From Cytobacillus massiliigabonensis (GTDB lineage Bacteria > Bacillota > Bacilli > Bacillales > Cytobacillaceae), in the NCBI RefSeq assembly GCF_900199725.1, contig NZ_LT904902.1, positions 120,084 to 184,083 of the forward strand: a stretch of 64,000 bases of DNA, written 5' to 3'. Made by a program: the position numbers and the translations under genes. Within the stretch, counting starts at the first letter, position 1. Each line of letters starts with the position of its first letter. This document shows, piece by piece, positions 9,083 through 17,572 of this stretch. Below the pieces are notes generated by a model that worked only from the letters and a program-made list of their open reading frames with translations, had not been told where the DNA came from and ran no database searches.

Positions 9083-9859
9083 CTATGCTCCCCCAATAAT
9101 GTCCATGAGACCGCGCATCGTATTTAACATCGTTTCAAATAAGTGTGAAACAGCAAACAGCATCACACTCATTACAGCAATAAGTACGAGGAAACTCACT
9201 CCAATTTTCAAAGGAAGCCCAACTACAAAAACATTAAGCTGCGGAACCGTTCTCGCTACAATACCTAAAGCAATATCAACTAAGAATAGACTTCCGACAA
9301 CAGGTATTGACATTTGAAAAGCAATGATAAACATCGAATTAAAGGCTTTAATTACATATTCAACCATGTTTTCATTCCCGAAAGGAATCCATGGCTGATC
9401 TAATGGAATAAACTCATAACTGTAAAAGATACCATCAAGCATAAGATGATGACCGTTTACTGTCAGTAAAAAAAACAAGCTTATTGTATATAAATATTGA
9501 CCCATTAGAGGACTTTGCGCACCCGTTTGCGGATCGATCACATTCGCAATGGCAAACCCCATTTGGAAATCAATAAAACCCCCGGCAATTTGGATAGCAG
9601 ATAATATTAAATAAGCGATAAATCCAATGAATAAACCAACAAGTGCTTCTTTGATAATTAATAAAAAATAATTATGATCAATTTCCAGCGTTGGTGCATC
9701 AAGTGTAACTACCATAATTAGTGCCATAAAAAAGCCTAACCCGATTTTGGCAGCTGCCGGAATGGAACGGTAAGAAAAAAGGGGCATCATCAGAAAAAAA
9801 GATGTTACCCTCACAAATACTAGTAAAAAAGCCGGAAAAGCGGGGATTAAATCTACCAT
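9083..9859 (-). CDS. fliR: FliR, flagellar export gate protein
   Basis: A highly hydrophobic protein of about 258 residues with some six to seven helices, part of the FliPQR export channel. The conserved core (AGGFIDFQMGFAIANVIDPQ and the GIVARTVPQLNVFVVGLPLK segment) is intact. The frame can be opened at a TTG at 9874, inside fliQ. The ATG at 9859, just after the fliQ stop, gives an N-terminus and length like B. subtilis FliR, so it is used; neither start has a strong Shine-Dalgarno, so coupling to fliQ translation is likely. Confidence 0.95.
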   Translation of the reverse strand: MVDLIPAFPAFLLVFVRVTSFFLMMPLFSYRSIPAAAKIGLGFFMALIMVVTLDAPTLEIDHNYFLLIIKEALVGLFIGFIAYLILSAIQIAGGFIDFQMGFAIANVIDPQTGAQSPLMGQYLYTISLFFLLTVNGHHLMLDGIFYSYEFIPLDQPWIPFGNENMVEYVIKAFNSMFIIAFQMSIPVVGSLFLVDIALGIVARTVPQLNVFVVGLPLKIGVSFLVLIAVMSVMLFAVSHLFETMLNTMRGLMDIIGGA

Positions 9860-9863
9860 ATCA

Positions 9864-10133
9864 TCAACCCACAAACCTCGTTAAGTTTGAAAAAATTTCA
9901 CCTGCATAAGAAAGCATATGACTTAACATCCACGGTCCAAAAAATACAAGTCCCGCTAGCACAGCGACAATTTTAGGGATGAATGCTAATGTTTGCTCTT
10001 GAATTTGCGTTGTTGCCTGAAAAATACTGACAATTAACCCGACAACAAGTGCAAGCAGCAGTAACGGTCCACTAATTAGTAGTACAGTCATAATGCCGCG
10101 TTCTGCAATTGAAATAACTGTTTCAGGAGTCAT
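9864..10133 (-). CDS. fliQ: FliQ, flagellar export gate protein
   Basis: A small membrane protein with two hydrophobic helices flanking the conserved QATTQIQEQTLAFIPKI loop, part of the FliPQR channel. A frame extended by three codons starts at 10142, but that ATG lies only about 1 nt behind the AGGTGA site. The ATG at 10133 is properly spaced and gives 89 residues, the usual family length. It sits between fliP and fliR as in other bacilli. Confidence 0.95.
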   Translation of the reverse strand: MTPETVISIAERGIMTVLLISGPLLLLALVVGLIVSIFQATTQIQEQTLAFIPKIVAVLAGLVFFGPWMLSHMLSYAGEIFSNLTRFVG

Positions 10134-10150
10134 TTTATACATTCACCTGC

Positions 10151-10816
10151 TTAAAAGCTTTGTAAAAGAGATTTTACGACGAGATACCATCCATCAACAA
10201 GGACAAATAACAAAATTTTAAATGGCAATGATATCATTACTGGCGGGAGCATCATCATTCCCATTGACATAAGGATACTTGCCACAACCATGTCGATAAC
10301 TAGAAATGGAATAAATATCATAAATCCAATTTGGAAAGCTGTTTTTATTTCACTAATAGCAAAAGCTGGTACTAGTGAAGTTAATGGAATATCTTCGACT
10401 GATTTCGGAGGATCTGCCTTGGAATACTCCAAAAATAACGCTAAATCCTTTTGTCTTGTATGGGCACTCATGAATTCTTTAAAAGGAACAGAAGCTTTCT
10501 CATAAGCTTGTTCAAGATTAATTTCTTCATTAAAAAGCGGTGTTAAGGCTTCTTCATTCACCTGTTGCATAGTTGGAGCCATAATAAAAAAAGTTAAGAA
10601 TAAAGATAATCCGATTATTACTTGGTTTGGAGGCATTTGCTGTGTAGCAAGCGCCGTTCTGACAAAGGAGAGAACAATGACAATTCTTGTAAAACAAGTC
10701 ATTAATATGAGAATACTCGGTGCTAATGACAGAACAGTCAGCATTAAAACCAATTTAACGGAGGTCGATACATTTTCAGGCGAACTATTATTAAAAAACT
10801 CCATAAATTCATTCAT
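10151..10816 (-). CDS. fliP: FliP, flagellar export gate protein
   Basis: A 221-residue core protein of the FliPQR export channel, the same length as in B. subtilis. The N-terminal segment ahead of the first helix is short and not obviously a cleavable signal, as in other bacilli. The conserved LMTCFTRIVIVLSFVRTALA and MGMMMLPPVMISLPFKILLF regions are both complete. The start overlaps the end of fliO by 4 nt (ATGA), which implies translational coupling. Confidence 0.97.
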   Translation of the reverse strand: MNEFMEFFNNSSPENVSTSVKLVLMLTVLSLAPSILILMTCFTRIVIVLSFVRTALATQQMPPNQVIIGLSLFLTFFIMAPTMQQVNEEALTPLFNEEINLEQAYEKASVPFKEFMSAHTRQKDLALFLEYSKADPPKSVEDIPLTSLVPAFAISEIKTAFQIGFMIFIPFLVIDMVVASILMSMGMMMLPPVMISLPFKILLFVLVDGWYLVVKSLLQSF

Positions 10817-11475
10817 CGCTCGTCTGATCCTTTCTTCTCCATTTCATCAAATAATTTCTGCCTATCTGTTGTTATTTTATCTAGCTGCTGTTTAAGCAAT
10901 GATTGAAAATGGTTCCCTTTGTTATCATATGATTGATGCATTTTTCTTCTTTGAAGTACCTTTGTCACAATATCGCTTGGTTGTACAAGCTGTTCCATTT
11001 TATCATTGTATTCTGAGATAATCTGACTGCATTCCTCTGAGTCTGTAAGTTCCTTTAACAGCTGTATGTTTTCGCCAACACCTACGACTAAGATACGATT
11101 GCCCACCTTAATAATCTGCACAGATCGATTGCCGCCAAGTGCTGTGCCACCCAAGTTTTCTATGAGCCTGCTGCTTTTATACATTCTACTTCTTTTATTA
11201 AGAAACTTAAGTAAGAAGTAAAGTAAACCAACAACAAAAGCAGTGGCAAGGATCATTTTAATAATATCCCACGCATTAATACCGACTTTTGCAGGCTCAG
11301 CAATTCCTTGCTCCTCCTGTTTTTGGGGAGATTGTTTGTCTCCACAAGCATCAGGATGCTCTATGCAGTCTTTTACACTATTGTTCAATTGCTCTGCATA
11401 GGCTGGTGCTTCCAAGCCCAGCAGAGCAATTCCTATCATAAGCAGCAAAAGAATAGTTCGTTTCATATATTGCAA
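10813..11475 (-). CDS. fliO: FliO (FliZ), flagellar export accessory membrane protein
   Basis: A 220-residue protein with a cleavable-looking signal peptide (ending near APAYA), a short acidic extracytoplasmic segment, one transmembrane helix (around IKMILATAFVVGLLYFLLKF) and a cytoplasmic FliO domain. It assists assembly of the FliP ring. The longest frame starts at 11496, but the TTG at 11475 lies 7 nt after an AGAGGGTG site, which is much better; an ATG three codons later is possible. B. subtilis FliO (FliZ) is about the same length. It ends in a basic/acidic tail overlapping fliP. Confidence 0.9.
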   Translation of the reverse strand: MQYMKRTILLLLMIGIALLGLEAPAYAEQLNNSVKDCIEHPDACGDKQSPQKQEEQGIAEPAKVGINAWDIIKMILATAFVVGLLYFLLKFLNKRSRMYKSSRLIENLGGTALGGNRSVQIIKVGNRILVVGVGENIQLLKELTDSEECSQIISEYNDKMEQLVQPSDIVTKVLQRRKMHQSYDNKGNHFQSLLKQQLDKITTDRQKLFDEMEKKGSDER

Positions 11476-11503
11476 TTTATTGCACCCTCTAATCAATAGA
11501 TTA

Positions 11504-11866
11504 TTATCCTAATGTTTTCGAGATTGCTTCAATAACACGATCAGCTTGGAAAGGTTTTACGATAAAATCCTTTGCTCCAGCCTGAATTGCATCAATTACC
11601 ATGGCTTGCTGACCCATTGCAGAGCACATAAGGACTTTTGCATTTGGATTAATTTTCTTAATTTCTTTTAACGCTGTAATTCCGTCCATTTCAGGCATCG
11701 TAATATCCATTGTTACTAAATCTGGTTGAAATTCTTTATATTTCTCCACAGCCTGTACACCATCAGCAGCTTCCCCAACTACTTCATACCCATTTTTTAT
11801 AAGAATATCCTTTATCATCATTCTCATAAATGCTGCATCATCAACAATTAAAATCTTTTGTGCCAT
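11504..11866 (-). CDS. cheY: CheY, chemotaxis response regulator
   Basis: A single-domain receiver of 120 residues. The acidic pocket D9-D10, the phospho-acceptor Asp54 (VTMDITMPEMDG), the conserved Ser/Thr region (LMCSAMGQ) and the Lys in DFIVKPF are all present. In Bacillus CheY-P binds FliM/FliY at the switch to promote smooth swimming. It lies between fliY and fliO, as in B. subtilis, with a GGGGGTT ribosome site ahead of its ATG. Confidence 0.98.
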   Translation of the reverse strand: MAQKILIVDDAAFMRMMIKDILIKNGYEVVGEAADGVQAVEKYKEFQPDLVTMDITMPEMDGITALKEIKKINPNAKVLMCSAMGQQAMVIDAIQAGAKDFIVKPFQADRVIEAISKTLG

Positions 11867-11885
11867 TTCTCATAACCCCCATGCA

Positions 11886-13181
11886 TTATCTAAGTTTTTT
11901 TAATCGATCACTTTGACTAATAATATCCGTAACCCTTACTCCAAAGTTTTCATCAATAACAACTACCTCACCTTGAGCAATTAGACGGTTATTTACAAGA
12001 ATATCTACCGGCTCACCCGCAAGTTTATCAAGTTCAATAATGGATCCCGCTGAAAGCTCAAGAATTTCCTTCACAGATCGTTTTGTTCTGCCAAGTTCAA
12101 CAGTTACCTGCAGTGGAATGTCGAGAAGCATATTTAAATTCTTTGATTCAGACTCTTGAAGATGAACAGGTTCAAAATTTGAAAAGACAGCTGGATGTAC
12201 ATTCGCTTTTGGACCTTCTGGAAAAGCCGAGCCAAAATGCTGTGGTCCACTTTGATGACCAGGTTGCTGATATGGCTGCTTATAGCCATACTGTACTTGC
12301 TGATAACCAGGCATAGGCTGCTGTTGGTAGCCTCCCTGAGGATAAACAGGTTCACTTTGCATGTTTTGTGGCTCATTTAAGCCGTATTCCTGTCCAGCAG
12401 GCTGTTTATCAAAAGAAATAACTGGCTGTTCTTGCTGCATTGATGCTGGCGGGTTCATTTCATCCACAACACTGTCAGCCGAATCACTACCACTTGGATT
12501 CAGCAATTCTTTAACTAAGCCTTTTGCAAAATGCAGCGGTAACAGCTGCATGATATTTGAATCAATTAAGTTTCCAATTTTTAATCGGAAAGATATTTTC
12601 ACCAAAATATCATCATCAGGTATTTTATCGGTTCCTTCCCCTTCTTGTACATCTAACATATCAATCATTGGAGGAGAAATATCTACCTTCTTGCTAAAAA
12701 TCGTAGACATTGATGTTGCTGCTGATCCCATCATTTGGTTCATTGCTTCCTGTACAGCACTTAACTGAATTTCACCCATTAATTCAGAAGGGTTTTGTCC
12801 ATCCCCGCCTAGCATTAAATCAGCGATAATGGCAGCATCCTCTTGTTTAATAACTAATAAATTACTTCCATGAAATCCTTCTGTATAACTAACTTGGATC
12901 GCAACATATGGATGTGGGAATTCCTCTGGTAATTTTTTTTGTGTGATGACAGATACTGTCGGTGTTGTTATATCCACTTTTTGATTAAGCAAGGTGGATA
13001 AAGCTGTAGCAGAGCTACCAAATGAAATGTTTCCGATTTCTCCTAGAGCATCTTCCTCCATACTTGAAAGATAATCTTCAACAACAAAGGAGTCATCCAT
13101 TATTTCTTCAGTGTCCTCATCATCTCCACCACGTAATAGAGCATCGATTTCGTCTTGTGAAAGCATATCACCGCTCATCAT
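11886..13181 (-). CDS. fliY: FliY, flagellar switch protein with CheC-like phosphatase and FliN domains
   Basis: A 431-residue C-ring protein. It has an N-terminal CheY-P-binding peptide (LSQDEIDALL), a CheC-like phosphatase domain with two EIGNISFGSSA / EAMNQMMGSAA motifs, a long linker (about residues 240-345) rich in Gln, Pro, Tyr and Gly, and a C-terminal FliN/SpoA domain (LLDIPLQVTVELGRTKRS). It hydrolyses CheY-P at the motor. The linker makes it longer than the B. subtilis protein as I recall it. It overlaps the end of fliM; two adjacent ATGs (13181, 13178) are possible starts behind AAAGGGGGAG. Confidence 0.96.
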   Translation of the reverse strand: MMSGDMLSQDEIDALLRGGDDEDTEEIMDDSFVVEDYLSSMEEDALGEIGNISFGSSATALSTLLNQKVDITTPTVSVITQKKLPEEFPHPYVAIQVSYTEGFHGSNLLVIKQEDAAIIADLMLGGDGQNPSELMGEIQLSAVQEAMNQMMGSAATSMSTIFSKKVDISPPMIDMLDVQEGEGTDKIPDDDILVKISFRLKIGNLIDSNIMQLLPLHFAKGLVKELLNPSGSDSADSVVDEMNPPASMQQEQPVISFDKQPAGQEYGLNEPQNMQSEPVYPQGGYQQQPMPGYQQVQYGYKQPYQQPGHQSGPQHFGSAFPEGPKANVHPAVFSNFEPVHLQESESKNLNMLLDIPLQVTVELGRTKRSVKEILELSAGSIIELDKLAGEPVDILVNNRLIAQGEVVVIDENFGVRVTDIISQSDRLKKLR

Positions 13182-14169
13182 CGTTGTCTCCCCCTTTCAC
13201 TATATCTAATACTTGAATGGCTAGTTTTTTATTTACTTTTCCTGGTTGTCCAATAAATTTCGGAATATTCCCTACTTTAACAATGAGCGGTTGTTCAATT
13301 TGCTTGTTCAGCTCGATAACATCTCCAATATCAAGCATTAAAAAGTCCTGAATACTAATTTCTGATTTTCCAAGTTCACTAACAACTAAAACTTCTGCAC
13401 TTTGAACATGTTTTTCTAATCTCTCTATTTCTTCAGGCACACGATCCTTTTTGTCTGTCTGCATATAATAATGTGCAGATAGTCTTGGAATAATTGGCTC
13501 TAATACAACATGCGGGATACAAATATTCATCATTCCGCTTGTTTCACCAATTGTTGTATTTAAAGAAATGACAACAACCGTCTCATTCGGTGAAACCATT
13601 GATAAAAATTGAGGATTCACCTCAAAATCCGTTAGCTGAGGTTCCATTTCAACGATTGTGCTCCAAGCTTCTAAATAATTTTCAAAGGCACGTTCAAACG
13701 TATTGGACATAATTTTCGTTTCAATTTCAGTTAAATTTTCAACATTATTTACGCTTGTCCCTTTTCCGCCCATCATACGATCCATCAATGCATAGGCAAT
13801 GTTTGGATTGACCTCCATAAGAATTCTGCCATCCAAAGGCGGCACTTCAAAAACATTTAAAATGGTCATTTTTGGAATGGAGCGAATAAACTCTTCATAT
13901 GGAATTTGATCGGCAGATGCAACGGTAATTTGCACATACGTTCTTAATTGAGCAGAAAAGAAAGTCGTCAAAAGCCGGGCAAAATTATCATGAATCCTTG
14001 TTAAACTTCTAATTTGATCTTTAGAAAATCTTAGCGCTCGTTTAAAATCATATACTTTTACTTTTTTCTCTGTTTGTTCTTTCTTCAATTCGTCTGCATC
14101 CATCTCACCCGTAGATAATGCAGACAACAGGGCATCTATTTCGTTTTGTGATAAAACTTCCCCAGACAT
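13168..14169 (-). CDS. fliM: FliM, flagellar motor switch protein
   Basis: A 333-residue C-ring protein that carries the N-terminal CheY-P-binding peptide (LSQNEIDALLSAL), the CheC-like middle domain with the GGKGT loop, and a C-terminal SpoA domain. It controls the direction of rotation. The length is typical. The start ATG at 14169 is preceded by a strong GGAGGTGA site. The 3' end overlaps fliY by 14 nt. The 129 bp between fliL and fliM are AT-rich and contain nothing I recognise. Confidence 0.97.
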   Translation of the reverse strand: MSGEVLSQNEIDALLSALSTGEMDADELKKEQTEKKVKVYDFKRALRFSKDQIRSLTRIHDNFARLLTTFFSAQLRTYVQITVASADQIPYEEFIRSIPKMTILNVFEVPPLDGRILMEVNPNIAYALMDRMMGGKGTSVNNVENLTEIETKIMSNTFERAFENYLEAWSTIVEMEPQLTDFEVNPQFLSMVSPNETVVVISLNTTIGETSGMMNICIPHVVLEPIIPRLSAHYYMQTDKKDRVPEEIERLEKHVQSAEVLVVSELGKSEISIQDFLMLDIGDVIELNKQIEQPLIVKVGNIPKFIGQPGKVNKKLAIQVLDIVKGGDNDDER

Positions 14170-14298
14170 GGTCCCTCACCTCCAGTAAAAAACTATGGCT
14201 CATTTCACTAATGCTGTGCCGTTTATCATTTTGTTTAATTCGTAACGTCATGCAACATCATATCAGAAAAAAGCATTCACTTATATCGGTACTATTTG

Positions 14299-14730
14299 CT
14301 ATTGGAGGAGAGATTCGGTGATATAGACCTCTTCTACCTTGCCCTTTTGCATGAGGCCGTTTATTTTTTCTTTTAATGCCTCTTTCAGCTTAGTCTGACC
14401 TTCTTTGCCTTGGATATTTTCAGCAGTCATTTCAGAAAGCTCTTGGATAATAATATCCTTTACTTGAAAATCTCTTTTCTCTAATTCTTCTTTTGCTTTT
14501 TTGTTATCCGTTTGAATCTTGAAAGAAATACGAATAAAATCATTGCTTGCTAAGTTGGTTGTTAGCTGTGGAACATCAACAGACGCTTCCAAAACTTCAT
14601 CAATCGAAGGTTCTTTTGATCCTGAACTCTCATTATTAAGCTGCTTGACAACAATAACTGCAACAGCACCAACTAGGGTAATGGCAACAAGCATAATTAT
14701 CATAATCATTACAAGCTTATTATTCTTCAT
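14299..14730 (-). CDS. fliL: FliL, flagellar basal-body associated protein
   Basis: A protein of about 143 residues with one N-terminal transmembrane helix (LVMIMIIMLVAITLVGAVAV) and a periplasm-facing FliL domain, associated with stator function. Two in-frame ATGs exist. The first (14736) is only 2 nt from the GGGGGA site, whereas the second (14730) is 8 nt away and is chosen. The gene overlaps the end of swrD, as in other bacilli. Confidence 0.93.
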   Translation of the reverse strand: MKNNKLVMIMIIMLVAITLVGAVAVIVVKQLNNESSGSKEPSIDEVLEASVDVPQLTTNLASNDFIRISFKIQTDNKKAKEELEKRDFQVKDIIIQELSEMTAENIQGKEGQTKLKEALKEKINGLMQKGKVEEVYITESLLQ

Positions 14731-14941
14731 CTTCATCTTCCCCCATATGCTGATGCCCTAGAAGGCTTACAGATTGATAGAATTCTTTTACCCGCTGCAT
14801 AACTATATCCTCTGATTCCTTCACAACATATTTCCGCCCATTTGTCAGCGTGATCGTCGTATCAGGAAAAGTCTCGACTACTTCGATAAAAACAGCATTT
14901 AATACAAATGCCTTCCCATTTAAACGCGTTACGTTAATCAA
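14720..14941 (-). CDS. swrD: SwrD (YlzI), FlbD-family flagellar power protein
   Basis: A 73-residue protein of the FlbD family (MINVTRLNGKAFVLNAV, then DTTITLTNGRKYVVKES), which in B. subtilis is SwrD, needed for full motor torque and swarming. It lies between flgE and fliL, as expected. The only usable start is a TTG at 14941 with no Shine-Dalgarno within normal distance. A good GGGAGG site lies some 45 nt upstream, separated from the start by a 33-nt hairpin (see the regulatory entry at 14951-14992). Confidence 0.92.
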   Translation of the reverse strand: MINVTRLNGKAFVLNAVFIEVVETFPDTTITLTNGRKYVVKESEDIVMQRVKEFYQSVSLLGHQHMGEDEDEE

Positions 14942-14950
14942 TGTTATGTT

Positions 14951-14992
14951 CAGGGCCAGATAGCCATTTGACTATTGACCCTGTCCCTCCCT
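14951..14992 (-). promoter_or_regulatory. Hairpin between a distant Shine-Dalgarno and the swrD start
   Basis: On the minus strand, just after the flgE stop, comes AAGGGAGGGA (14993-14984) and then an inverted repeat that fills 14983-14951. Its outer stem is CAGGGTCA/TGGCCCTG (8 pairs, one G-U), its inner stem is ATAG/CTAT with one bulged C, and its loop is 8 nt. Nine nt later is the swrD TTG. Folding of the hairpin would bring the Shine-Dalgarno to a normal distance from the start. A five-codon frame starting at an ATG in the loop also exists. The base pairing is directly visible; the function is inference. Confidence 0.55.
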
Positions 14993-14996
14993 TAGC

Positions 14997-16439
14997 CTAT
15001 CGTTTTAAGTTAACTAACTCTTGCAGGATTTCATCAGATGTTGTGATGATCCGTGTATTTGCTTGGAACCCGCGTTGTGCAGTAATCATTTCAGTGAATT
15101 CTTCGGACAAGTCAACGTTAGACATTTCAAGTGAACCAGAAGCAACTACTGCTGCACCTTTTTCACCTGGGCTATATAATTCATCCAAAGTGATTCCATT
15201 TCCATCTTTGTCTAATGAACCTGAGTTTGTTGTCTCCTGAAATAAATTATCGCCAACTTTTTGCAAACCGCCACTATTTTCGAATTTTGCTACCATTAGT
15301 TTACCAGCAACTCTAAGGTCGCCTCTCTGATCCACAAATGTTACTGTTCCATCTGCACCAATACTAAAACTTTTTGCTGTCTTTGGTAATTGGATAATTC
15401 CAGCTGAATCACTTAGAGAATCTGTCCAGCTAGGTTCCTTGAACATTTCAGCAGCAGTTACAAAGCTTTTATGAGTAGATTGAGCTTTACCCATATAATT
15501 CAATGCACTTTGAATTTTACTTAAAGTATCTTTTATTTCACCAGCTGTATTTGTTTTTGTGGGAGCATTAACCGCCGCTAATATACCTTCTGGTAAAGTC
15601 TTTGTGGATGTATCTTGAGAAGCCGTATTAAAAGCTTCAATAGCTTTATTAAGCGTAGTAATAGAACTATTTATTGTAGTGACATCATACGTGATTTTTC
15701 CTAGTTCAGTTATTGCAGCATCCAAAATTTTATCAGCTGTAACTACCTCTGGATCGGCAGTATTATTATTACTAGATGCTAATGCAGCATCATATGCTTG
15801 TCGAGCCTGTAAAAGATTGTCAATAGCATTATAAAACTTTTTAGTATTATCTATAAACTTTTTCATATCATCTTCAAATTTCCCTGCAGCACCCAAAGCT
15901 GTATCAGCATCTTTAATATTTTGATTAGTCGGAATGCTTTTCTCACCTGTTTGTCCAATCGCATAAAGACCATTCGCATTTACAATATAACCATCTTCAT
16001 CCATATAGAAATTACCAGCACGCGTATAATTTAAGGCAATCGAATTATTGATCGGTCCATTTATTTTGTTATTACCTGCTGCTCCAAGCTGGTCAATGCC
16101 AACTTTTGATAGATCACTAATAGCACCTACCATAAAGAAGCCATCTCCAGATAATGCAAGGTCCAAACTTCTTGCTGTTGTCTGCAAAGAACCTTGAGTA
16201 TGGATCGTGTCAATCGTTGCTATCGTTGAACCTAAGCCTACTTGTTTTGGATTTACTCCTCCTCGGCCTTGCCCAGGTGCGGTTGCACCAGATATTTGTT
16301 GGTTCATCATGTCCTGAAAAGTTACACGACCTTTTTTAAAGCCAAAAGTATTAACGTTAGCAATATTATTCCCAATTACGTCTAGCTTTGTTTGGAAGTT
16401 TTTCATTCCGCTTATTCCTGAGTACATTGAACGTAGCAT
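14997..16439 (-). CDS. flgE: FlgE, flagellar hook protein (large variable insertion)
   Basis: A 480-residue hook protein, much longer than the roughly 264 residues of B. subtilis FlgE. The N-terminal rod-like helix (MLRSMYSGISGMKNFQTKLD, GNNIANVNT) and the C-terminal helix (EFTEMITAQRGFQANTRIIT) are fully conserved. Between GQTGEKSIPTN (to about residue 172) and GIIQLPKTAKSFSIGADG (from about 346) lies an insertion of about 175 residues, Ala/Asn/Thr/Lys-rich and predicted helical, plus a smaller one near 106-132. The inserts are in frame, so the gene is intact. The start has GAGAGGAG upstream. It could be filed as FlgG-like in older annotations, but position and termini argue for hook. Confidence 0.92.
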   Translation of the reverse strand: MLRSMYSGISGMKNFQTKLDVIGNNIANVNTFGFKKGRVTFQDMMNQQISGATAPGQGRGGVNPKQVGLGSTIATIDTIHTQGSLQTTARSLDLALSGDGFFMVGAISDLSKVGIDQLGAAGNNKINGPINNSIALNYTRAGNFYMDEDGYIVNANGLYAIGQTGEKSIPTNQNIKDADTALGAAGKFEDDMKKFIDNTKKFYNAIDNLLQARQAYDAALASSNNNTADPEVVTADKILDAAITELGKITYDVTTINSSITTLNKAIEAFNTASQDTSTKTLPEGILAAVNAPTKTNTAGEIKDTLSKIQSALNYMGKAQSTHKSFVTAAEMFKEPSWTDSLSDSAGIIQLPKTAKSFSIGADGTVTFVDQRGDLRVAGKLMVAKFENSGGLQKVGDNLFQETTNSGSLDKDGNGITLDELYSPGEKGAAVVASGSLEMSNVDLSEEFTEMITAQRGFQANTRIITTSDEILQELVNLKR

Positions 16440-16517
16440 TTATAAGTTACTCCTCTCATTTGGCCTGCTTCAATCATTCGGCAAGCCTTGGCTTCCTTTG
16501 CAGGTCCAGCCTTCATT

Positions 16518-16907
16518 TTATTGTTCTAAAAGTATCGTGCCATTTATATTCGTAAATATTTGAGTTCGGGCTTCCTCCCGATCCATTGCCGTGATCACCG
16601 TATTGTTTTTCGCGCTGACAATTAATGCAGCATCTTTTAGCAATACAAGCGATTCTTTTACACCCCTGTTTTTTGCTTCATGAACCATTTCTTCAATCTG
16701 ATTCCAACGTGCTTCATTAATATGGATCCCTCTTTGAAGCAACCGCTCTTTTGCATGTTTACTGACAGTTAATTTACTATTTGCCTGTAATGCATTCTGT
16801 AAATGAACAGAAAAGGAACCTCTTGATTTAAGTTCTCGATTGACCGATGTTGCTTTAGGGTTAATAACGGCCTTTGATTGAATCGGATGAAACATCATCT
16901 TATCCAT
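16518..16907 (-). CDS. Small flagellar-operon protein (TIGR02530-like)
   Basis: A 129-residue soluble protein found between flgD and flgE in many bacilli, matching what I remember of the TIGR02530 flagellar-operon family. The visible family traits are the segment LTVSKHAKERLLQRGIHINE and the terminal ALIVSAKNNTVITAMDR. No membrane segment or signal peptide is present. Its molecular role is not known to me; the conserved location suggests a part in hook assembly. The start ATG at 16907 has GGGAAGTG upstream. Confidence 0.82.
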   Translation of the reverse strand: MDKMMFHPIQSKAVINPKATSVNRELKSRGSFSVHLQNALQANSKLTVSKHAKERLLQRGIHINEARWNQIEEMVHEAKNRGVKESLVLLKDAALIVSAKNNTVITAMDREEARTQIFTNINGTILLEQ

Positions 16908-16924
16908 CCAATCACTTCCCAGTG

Positions 16925-17560
16925 TTATTCTATTTTTGTTATTTGTGAAGCTGTTATCGTTTCACCAGCATCCAATTCAAACATCGTTTTTCCATCTTTG
17001 AATGAAACTGATTCAACGATTGCAGACTTTTCCACTTTGTTTTCATCTAAGAAAGTTACTGTCTTTCCAATCATCATACTTGCTTGAACTATCGCATTTT
17101 CTTTTGATGTTTCATTGATTTGTGAAATATTAGCTGGTTCTAGCTTTGTTCCATCATCAAGGATGAAATGAACTGTATTGTCCTTAAATTGCACCGAAGC
17201 TACTCGACCCGTTCCTTCTTCAATAATTGGCTCCTTGCCTAATTCCTTGGATTCGGTCAACTTATGCCATGTTACTTCTTTACCAACAAATTGGTTATAG
17301 GCAATGATTTGACTCTGTTCTTGAACCTTCACGAAATTTTCCATTGTTTTTCCCATATTTGTAATCTGCTCTAGTGTAGAGAAGGTGGCCATTTGTGCAA
17401 TAAAGTCTTTATCCTGCAAAGGACTTGTAGGATCTTGATTTTGAAGCTGAACCATTAATATTTTTAAAAAATCATCTTTTCCTAGAATGTCAGAACCCGT
17501 TTTACGTTGTTCTTTTTGGTAATTTGAAAGGTATAATGATGGATCAATCGTATTTGTCAT
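16925..17560 (-). CDS. flgD: FlgD, hook-capping scaffold protein
   Basis: A 211-residue protein. The conserved FlgD N-terminus is clear (GKDDFLKILMVQLQNQDPTS, LQDKDFIAQMATFSTLEQ), followed by a C-terminal region made of beta-rich repeats. It is exported and caps the growing hook so that FlgE subunits can polymerise. It sits directly after fliK, with an AGGTGTG site 10 nt before its ATG. The length is a little larger than the shortest FlgD forms, because of an extended C-terminal half. Confidence 0.95.
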   Translation of the reverse strand: MTNTIDPSLYLSNYQKEQRKTGSDILGKDDFLKILMVQLQNQDPTSPLQDKDFIAQMATFSTLEQITNMGKTMENFVKVQEQSQIIAYNQFVGKEVTWHKLTESKELGKEPIIEEGTGRVASVQFKDNTVHFILDDGTKLEPANISQINETSKENAIVQASMMIGKTVTFLDENKVEKSAIVESVSFKDGKTMFELDAGETITASQITKIE

Positions 17561-17572
17561 TTAATATCACAC

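Noticed and set aside
12361-12768. Plus-strand open frame of 135 codons antisense to fliY
   Set aside because: The complementary frame encodes a clear FliY; the plus-strand product is Cys/Ser-rich with no family resemblance.
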